Shown here one piece after another: positions 58,202 to 64,000 of a stretch of 64,000 nucleotides of DNA. Source of the DNA: Byssochlamys sp. IMV 00236 (taxonomy: Eukaryota; Ascomycota; Eurotiomycetes; Eurotiales; Thermoascaceae); NCBI GenBank assembly GCA_001931875.2, contig MSJH02000792.1, forward strand, positions 274,734 through 338,733, read 5' to 3'. A program made the position numbers and the translations under genes. The number at the start of each line of letters is the position of its first letter. Position 1 is the stretch's first letter. The notes under the pieces were generated by a model. The model was not told the origin of the DNA. It ran no database searches and saw only the letters and a program-made list of their open reading frames with translations.

Positions 58202-59296
58202 ATGTCATTATGTGTCATGGCGATGTCAGAACCCTCCTCTGCTAGAAGGAAATCCACCCGACGCGTGACTCCTAGGGCTGGCAAGAATACAATGAAAAGA
58301 GACACGAAGCCAGTAGTAGATTTGGAAAAGCCAAGGACATCAGATGACCTGAACAAGGATACTTTGGTAAACTTGTTTGGTCCAGATTATTTGGAGGAGT
58401 TGGAAGATCTCGACGAAGAAGACGATTTCGAAGAGGAAGAAGAAGAGGTGCAAACTTCTTCACCATCACCACCACCGCAGCCATCACAACCGAAACGGGT
58501 AAAGATCCCTATTTCCACTGATCCACTCGAAAAGGTACGTTGGATTATCTCACTGGAGCATGGCTGTTATATACAATTGCATCTTATGTCTTCGCATCTA
58601 ACTTATTTCTACAGACTTGCATTGAGAAAGATCCCCTACCTGCTGGCTATATATTCGTCCGCAGAGGAGACGTATACATCACGCGCCACTGTAGAAGCAA
58701 GACAAAAGACTCAAAGCGCACAGTCTACCTTGTATATGTAAGCATCCATACTTCCCGATCCAAAGAACCCAATGATAACCAACTCTACGAACCAGGACGC
58801 CAAAGGCAAACGTACCCTCGGCATTCGTGTCCCTAAAGACATCTACCACTCTGTTCGCTCCGATGCGGTAGCAACTGCCTCCTCTCGTGCCGATGCCGTC
58901 AAGGTACGAGACGAGCGGGACCTTGCGCGGTCCCGAAAGCTACTACTAGCTCAATTTCCCAAAATGCCTCCATCATCGCTCGAGAGGATTCTCGAGCACG
59001 CGTTTCTGAAAGGGTCCGGACGGGTAGGCCGTTCGACGAAGAGATCGGATGAGCGTAAGGCGGAGTTAGCAGTCGAAGCACATATTCGGCATCTGCATAC
59101 GCCGTATGAGGAGTTGCTAGACCAGGGTATGCAGAGGGATCAAGCAAGGGATCGGGTATGGGATGCAGTGCAGGAGGTGAAAGCCGCTTGGGGAGGACAG
59201 AGGAGAGATAGTCCACTGCCGTCGAAGAGGATCAAGAGGAAGAGGAGGACCAAGGCTCCAGGAACGAAGGTTGCTAAGAAGGCAAAGAAGAAGTGA
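58202..59296 (+). CDS. DUF2293-domain protein
   Basis: Model: join(58202..58534,58615..58737,58796..59296), 318 aa. A fungal protein with the DUF2293 domain, whose function is unknown. A basic Ser/Thr-rich start is followed by LVNLFGPDYLEELEDLDEED and a long acidic run. The central part, GYIFVRRGDVYITRHCRSKT, crosses two exons and continues AKGKRTLGIRVPKDIYHSVR. The DUF2293 region includes LAQFPKMPPSSLERILEHAF, then HIRHLHTPYEELLDQGMQRD and a final AWGG. The last 40 residues are Lys/Arg-rich (SKRIKRKRRTKAPGTKVAKK), a likely nuclear signal. The acidic and basic blocks suggest nucleic-acid or histone contact (inference). Methionines at residues 1, 6 and 8 are all possible starts. Confidence 0.8.
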
Positions 59297-59948
59297 AGCA
59301 CATTGGCGCAAAGTCGATATTTCACTCGCTTCTTCGACATGGTGGCTAGTGACCGTTCAGACGTCGAGGATTCAACTATCCTCATGGGATGGACAATTTC
59401 CGAGCTATATGATCTTTGAAATTCTTCGTTGCCCAACAGAAAATCATCATTTGCTTGGCCAGCAAGGATCGAAACGTCTAAGACATGCCAATATGGAGAT
59501 AACAGGAAAGGTATCACGGAGAACTGAACCCCTTGTCCGTCCACCTTGGCACGGCCATGCTGCATGAATCCATTTTGCGACTACCACCTCAACGGCGTAC
59601 CCTCCGTGGAAGCTAACCGAGTGGAATAATGTGTTTTTTTTCCCCATCATCCTCTGTGCAAGGCCTTGAACGAGTCTATGCCAAAGTTCCGGATTCGATA
59701 ATTGACTGTTGCCACACGTATGTTACTTTGGATACAGACGGATATCCTAGCTTGTATAGAATAGAACCAAAAACCGACTGTAACATTCGTATGCATGCAT
59801 AATGCCCGTAAGATATATACAGAGACAAAAGGTCATATATATAGCTCCAACTAAGATCTAAATGAATGTTCACAGTGCTATGCGTATGGCACGAAATGGC
59901 AAATAGCTAGAATCGATCAATAAGACCAGCTGTGTTTCAAGAGATGGC
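59297..59948. other. convergent intergenic, DUF2293 / carotenoid oxygenase
   Basis: Contains both 3' UTRs; nothing else is supported. Confidence 0.5.
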
Positions 59949-61787
59949 TTAAAAGTCAAGGCCTCGCCCAAGCTCTCCACCGACACCTGTACTTCCCCTC
60001 GCAGAGACATGCGTGCCATGAAATCCGAACCCAGCAGCTCCTTTCAGCTCAGCACGTCCAACCTCCTTCATGGTCTTTGCATCGAGGACAAGGAGGTAGG
60101 ACCGGCCAACCGGGCCGTCAAGGACAACAGTGAGCAGCACGCCATCGTCCTCACCTTCTCCGTCTTCAGATACAACGCCGGGCTCACGAGGGATGAAAAT
60201 AGCCTCTCCAGCGCTCTGGCCGTGCTCACTCCAGACGAGAGCGGTTTTGGCCTTTGTATCATATTTGATTAGGCCATCAAGGAAGGACGCTTTCCCGGTA
60301 TCTGCGATACCGTAGACGTAACGATGAGGTCGGAGCACGTAAGAAGGATTGATTGTGGGCAGTTCGGGGGTCTCGAATGGGTTACCCACGAACTCGAGGA
60401 CGGCTTTCTGTCGTGATTTTGTCGGCGATGAAGGTATGGATGGAAGACGGAAGCGTTTATATTGGGCGCGGGTTGAGGCATCTGCTGGGTCTGCATGTTC
60501 TGCGGCTTTAGTGGACGTGGAATAGAGATTCTCGAAGAAGAACCGCTTCATGACGTTATGACTGCTATATGAAGCAAGATCCGCGATGATATCGACTCCA
60601 TTACCATCAGCAGATGGTTGTTCATACGCGTTGACGGTGTGAAAGCAGTAGAAGGGATCACTTTCGTAAGTGGCTATCACACCTTGTCCTCCTTCCTCTG
60701 GAGAGCGACGATCTACCACATACCATATACTGGGCCTGGTTGGATCGTAGCCTGATATAGAATCCATTATGTTTTGATTCAGCAGAATGGTAGCACCGTT
60801 TGCGGTAAAGTAAGAATTCCACACGCACAGAATCACGTAGTTTTGCGTCAGGAAAAACGAGTGGATATATGCAGCACTTGTGTTGAAAGTGGCTAGGATA
60901 GATGTCTTTCCCGTCGAAGCGGACACTCGGAAAATGCGATATGTCGATGTTGGACCGATTTCGAGGTTGTAGTTGAAGACATCACCTGAGATAGGGTCGG
61001 ACTTTGCATGAGCACAAGACATAGGGCCCTTGAGATCCGGATGGAGAATAGTTTGAGAAGTAATTCCAATTGGCTCCAAAGTCTCTGGATCCAAGGTCTG
61101 CAAGACATTGGCGTCCGTCTTGCTGCATAGTGTTTCGATTCCAGAAGCATGTCGCTGACCCGAGGTAGGAAGGCCGGGGAAATTGACCGATACAGTCACG
61201 GGAACGGTGCGCTCATTTGGCTTCATCTCAGCAGGCCGAAACGATTTGAACATGGACATTGTCTTTTTGAAATATGAGGTACAAGGGTCATATTTCGCTG
61301 CGAATGTCACGCCCTCACGGTTACCTGTTTTCCGGATCTTTTCTATGAGCCCGTCACAAGTACTGCGTGAGTTGTATATAACTCGAACGGGACCATTATC
61401 GTTCTCAGGAGCTCCAATCTGGAAACGATGGACAACCGAAAGACCATCAAACCAGTGCTTGACTTTAAACTTCGTGCCTTTCTCAGTGTCGATTTCGTTG
61501 GCCCCTGTTCCGACACGGTAGAGAACTCCCGCCGCCCATGGGGGTATATGACCTTTTACCTGTAGCTCGACAGGTGTCTTCTCTTCATATGTGGTGTTAA
61601 ACTGTATCGTCAGCCTCTGTATGTGCAAGATCAATAAGATGCTTTGTCTTACCCCAAGGTCATTCGGCCAGTCATTGTATGGACGGACTGGCTGGACTGG
61701 CTCCTGCTTGGTAACCTGTTGCACACCCTGAGATAATCGTTTAGGAGAAAGTACCCTACGCAAGGAAACCGCAGGGATACTTGCCAT
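59949..61787 (-). CDS. carotenoid cleavage oxygenase family protein
   Basis: Model: complement(join(59949..61601,61653..61787)), 595 aa. The family uses Fe(II) held by four His to cleave carotenoids, apocarotenoids or stilbene-like double bonds with oxygen. The four ligands are visible: H243 in GPMSCAHAKSDP, H292 in AAYIHSFFLTQNY, H366 in FYCFHTVNAYE and H573 in GFGFHGTHVSA. Seven-bladed propeller features such as HIPPWAAGVLYRVGTGANEI and HWFDGLSVVHRFQI are present near the start. The 51-nt intron happens to be a multiple of three without a stop, so the gene also reads as one frame of 612 codons. Spliced, DLG joins FNTTYEEKTP, as expected. The N-terminus is basic (LRRVLSPKRLSQ) and could be a mitochondrial presequence. 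The substrate is unknown; lignostilbene or apocarotenoid-type activities are both possible. Confidence 0.93.
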   Translation of the reverse strand: MASIPAVSLRRVLSPKRLSQGVQQVTKQEPVQPVRPYNDWPNDLGVRQSILLILHIQRLTIQFNTTYEEKTPVELQVKGHIPPWAAGVLYRVGTGANEIDTEKGTKFKVKHWFDGLSVVHRFQIGAPENDNGPVRVIYNSRSTCDGLIEKIRKTGNREGVTFAAKYDPCTSYFKKTMSMFKSFRPAEMKPNERTVPVTVSVNFPGLPTSGQRHASGIETLCSKTDANVLQTLDPETLEPIGITSQTILHPDLKGPMSCAHAKSDPISGDVFNYNLEIGPTSTYRIFRVSASTGKTSILATFNTSAAYIHSFFLTQNYVILCVWNSYFTANGATILLNQNIMDSISGYDPTRPSIWYVVDRRSPEEGGQGVIATYESDPFYCFHTVNAYEQPSADGNGVDIIADLASYSSHNVMKRFFFENLYSTSTKAAEHADPADASTRAQYKRFRLPSIPSSPTKSRQKAVLEFVGNPFETPELPTINPSYVLRPHRYVYGIADTGKASFLDGLIKYDTKAKTALVWSEHGQSAGEAIFIPREPGVVSEDGEGEDDGVLLTVVLDGPVGRSYLLVLDAKTMKEVGRAELKGAAGFGFHGTHVSARGSTGVGGELGRGLDF

Positions 61788-62902
61788 GACAAGAGTGATA
61801 TGTCCTGCAGGGGATGATATCTTGATCTCTCAAAGCGCAATAAGGATACTCCGAGCTCAAATTCAAGATCGAGTACTCAAGACGGCAGAAGAGGAAATCG
61901 TGTCGTATATCTAGTCATATATGATCCCATGTATTGTCGGAATATAACTATATATCTGATATACCCAGCCGAAAGGGCGCGCAAACTGACTATCTGATCA
62001 CTGCAACCTCCTGATAGCCCACCAACGCCTGCATGACAGACGGAACAGCGAACGCTAAGGTCCTGAGCATTGTGAAGGGATTTTCAACGAGAGGGTGCTG
62101 AAAAGAAGTTATTTGACCCAAATCTGATGTTTAGGTCCGACATAAACTCGGTTGCAGTACGTCTTGAGGCATTAATAAGTAGCTCTAGAGCTCCACGGAC
62201 GGACAATCGCCGCTTCTCCACTCGATCCGCGAACCTCTCACACGTCTTGATAAACGAGATCCGGCGCACTTAGGCTACTCTTAAGCGAGTGCTACGTCTG
62301 GAACAGAGTCTCGGCTTTTTCTGGAGGGACGCGAATGGATAGTTGTTGCTGTCTTCCGTTTCCAACTCGGTGGCTATAGAACACTTGACCTTTTTCTGCA
62401 AATGCTCACAAAAGTTACGGCCGCGCTCGGAGCGCGTGAAGGCCCTCGCATGGACAAGCTAAGATCTTATCTCGTCAATACTCGAGTCCTTTTTTTGGGA
62501 ATGTTGCTCTGAACCCGACGAAATATAAGACAATGTTCGAGGCTCTTGATCGCTTACATTCAAGAATGAGGACCGCTTTTGAAACCCGCAATTATTGAGC
62601 AGCTACGGTTCTTGATTGACATAGTACTAACTACACCAGTAAATAAACTGTCTACAAACTCAAGATGAACCTGCTTGGATACTTTTGCGTCTCTTTATTA
62701 CAGGCAGCTGAAATCATAAATCTAGTGACAAAGCCAAGGACCTGTATCGATGACTCCAGCTAGGTCAAGATGCTGCGTTTCTTTCAATACTGCCAAGGGA
62801 ATTCGCATAGCGATAGTATGAAGACAATGCCTTCATCACTTCCTGATATGCATATCCACCAAATAATCCCAAGAAAGCTGTGCACTGATCCGAGATCTCA
62901 AG
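61788..62902. other. intergenic upstream of the carotenoid oxygenase
   Basis: About 1.1 kb with the oxygenase promoter on the left and the 3' UTR of the next gene on the right. No coding or RNA gene is supported. Confidence 0.45.
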
Positions 62903-63334
62903 CTATTTTTTCTTTCCACTCTTGCCGCATTTGGACGGCGGAGGAAGATCGGAAAATGCCTTTTCAGTACCGCGGATGGTGCGGTTGATCCACTGTTCCC
63001 AGTCCTCAGAATCATCGTCTCCTTCGTACGGATGCTTGCCCTTAGCGATGGCATGGGCGCAGTCAGTGATCATTTCTGCGTGTCCAGAAATGAGTTCGTG
63101 CTCTTTATCGGTGATTTCTCTTTCGCGATATGCGTGCGCAAGACTGTTATCGATTATCCACATGGAGTCGAGCAGCTTCTGGGCCGCTTCCTCCAGGCTG
63201 CTCTTGTGGAAAGCGAGCTCCATAAGCATCGATTCGCACTTCTGGACCATATCAAACATGATAAATAAGGCGCGGGGGCTGACAGGTTTCGATCCGAGAA
63301 GCTCCTTGAGGAGAGATTTGGTAATCTTAGACAT
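62903..63334 (-). CDS. small uncharacterised protein with lysine-rich tail
   Basis: Frame of 143 aa, family not recognised. The start ATG at 63334 lies in a good context (GACAAAATGTC). The protein is mostly helical in look: MSKITKSLLKELLGSKPVSP, ALFIMFDMVQKCESMLMELAF, then LEEAAQKLLDSMWIIDNSLA and EHELISGHAEMITDCAHAIA. An acidic, tryptophan-bearing segment (GDDDSEDWEQWINRTIRGTE) comes next, and the end is KCGKSGKKK. The frame stays open for 87 nt upstream without an ATG and begins with GTGAGT right after a codon for Glu, so a short upstream exon joined through a very short intron is possible. Confidence 0.5.
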   Translation of the reverse strand: MSKITKSLLKELLGSKPVSPRALFIMFDMVQKCESMLMELAFHKSSLEEAAQKLLDSMWIIDNSLAHAYREREITDKEHELISGHAEMITDCAHAIAKGKHPYEGDDDSEDWEQWINRTIRGTEKAFSDLPPPSKCGKSGKKK

Positions 63335-64000
63335 TTTGTCTTTTGCGTGGATAGCCTGATAGTGGAAGGACTCAAGATCAGCTTCTTTCTGGACTGGTAA
63401 TACTGTAGGAGATACACTCACCTTCTATGAAGAGTTGTGGCTGCAGGCACATACAAGACTGGTTTTTGTAGGTAAAGGATGAGTCGCCTCCTGTTATAAG
63501 TAGTCTGTTCAAAGAGATCTGTTTTGGTAGACAATGCCCATCATAAAGAGGTCTTCATGAGGAGTAGTGGTTTGTTTACATGCTGGAGTGCTCCAGTAGT
63601 CTCAACTCAATAACACCAGAATAACCCTTGGTTTTACCATTGTGTTTTGCAAGCTGTGTGTTGCTACAATTTCCTAAATCCTTCGTAAAATATAGCAACA
63701 AGTTGTAATTAACATCATCATCGACAGAATGCACTTTGAGCCAGGACAGCTTCTTGAAACAGAGGTTACATGTTCCATGTTCTTTTTATAGAGATACATA
63801 GACGCAAGATACAGTAACTCACTATCTGTTTTTCGATTGGCTTTTAAAGGCCTGACTCAAGATATGCTTTTGCTGGTAGATAATATCCCATAATCTGAAT
63901 GTACAGTAAAGACAATAAGCTCAATGCTTCATCGCATAGAGAACTGTATGTTGTTTTGGCGATCATAGCAGGTCAAGCAACCTCAGGTCCATTATTTAGC
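63335..64000. other. right-edge intergenic sequence
   Basis: No gene is supported to the end of the window. It should contain the promoter and leader of the small minus-strand gene. Confidence 0.45.

Overview
This is nuclear DNA from a filamentous ascomycete, most likely an Eurotiales species (Aspergillus or close kin). Nearly every gene is cut by short introns (mostly 50-85 nt) with GTANGT donors, CTAAC/CTAAT branch sites and YAG acceptors. Leaders are CT-rich, genes lie singly on both strands without operons, and the gene content is typical of Pezizomycotina (LaeA-like methyltransferase, LAMMER kinase, HODM/DUF3445, AtaL-like and 6.6-kDa complex I proteins). The genus is inferred, not proven. 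No phage, bacterial or CRISPR features are present and no intact transposon was found.

Layout, left to right. 0.4-9.7 kb: Arl3/ARFRP1 GTPase (-), OSGIN-like flavoprotein (+), splicing factor Prp18 (-) divergent from Sap18 (+), a four-exon mitochondrial complex I small subunit (-), and a glutathione S-transferase (+). 11-16 kb: an orphan four-helix membrane protein (+), peroxisomal acyl-CoA thioesterase ending in SKL (+), and a membrane-anchored HODM/DUF3445 protein (-). 16.3-20.9 kb is gene-poor. 20.9-28.2 kb: HSP12A-like Hsp70 (-), carnosine N-methyltransferase-like protein (-) divergent from a proteasome chaperone 4-like gene (+), with an unexplained coding-like segment between them. 28.8-29.2 kb: two tandem tRNA-Pro(UGG) genes, each broken in the D-loop by a GT...AG insert. 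29.8-39.8 kb: Ysh1/CPSF73 (-) divergent from TAF4 (+), then the LAMMER kinase (+). 41-47 kb: AtaL/DUF1857 protein, a Ser/Thr-rich surface membrane protein and an amidase (all +). 47-55 kb: sideroflexin (-), a ten-exon LaeA-like methyltransferase (+) and a PHD-finger protein (-). 58-64 kb: DUF2293 protein (+), carotenoid oxygenase (-) and a small orphan (-).

The genes do not form one pathway. A loose theme is RNA and transcription (Prp18, Ysh1, TAF4, Sap18, PHD protein, LAMMER kinase). The most unusual signal is the tRNA-Pro pair. The exons are almost identical and fold into complete 72-nt tRNAs, but each D-loop carries an insert of 54 or 63 nt that looks like a small spliceosomal intron, in a place where fungal nuclear tRNA introns are not expected. 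All coding models come from reading the sequence by eye; splice sites were chosen by consensus and by continuity with remembered family sequences, and no database search was run.
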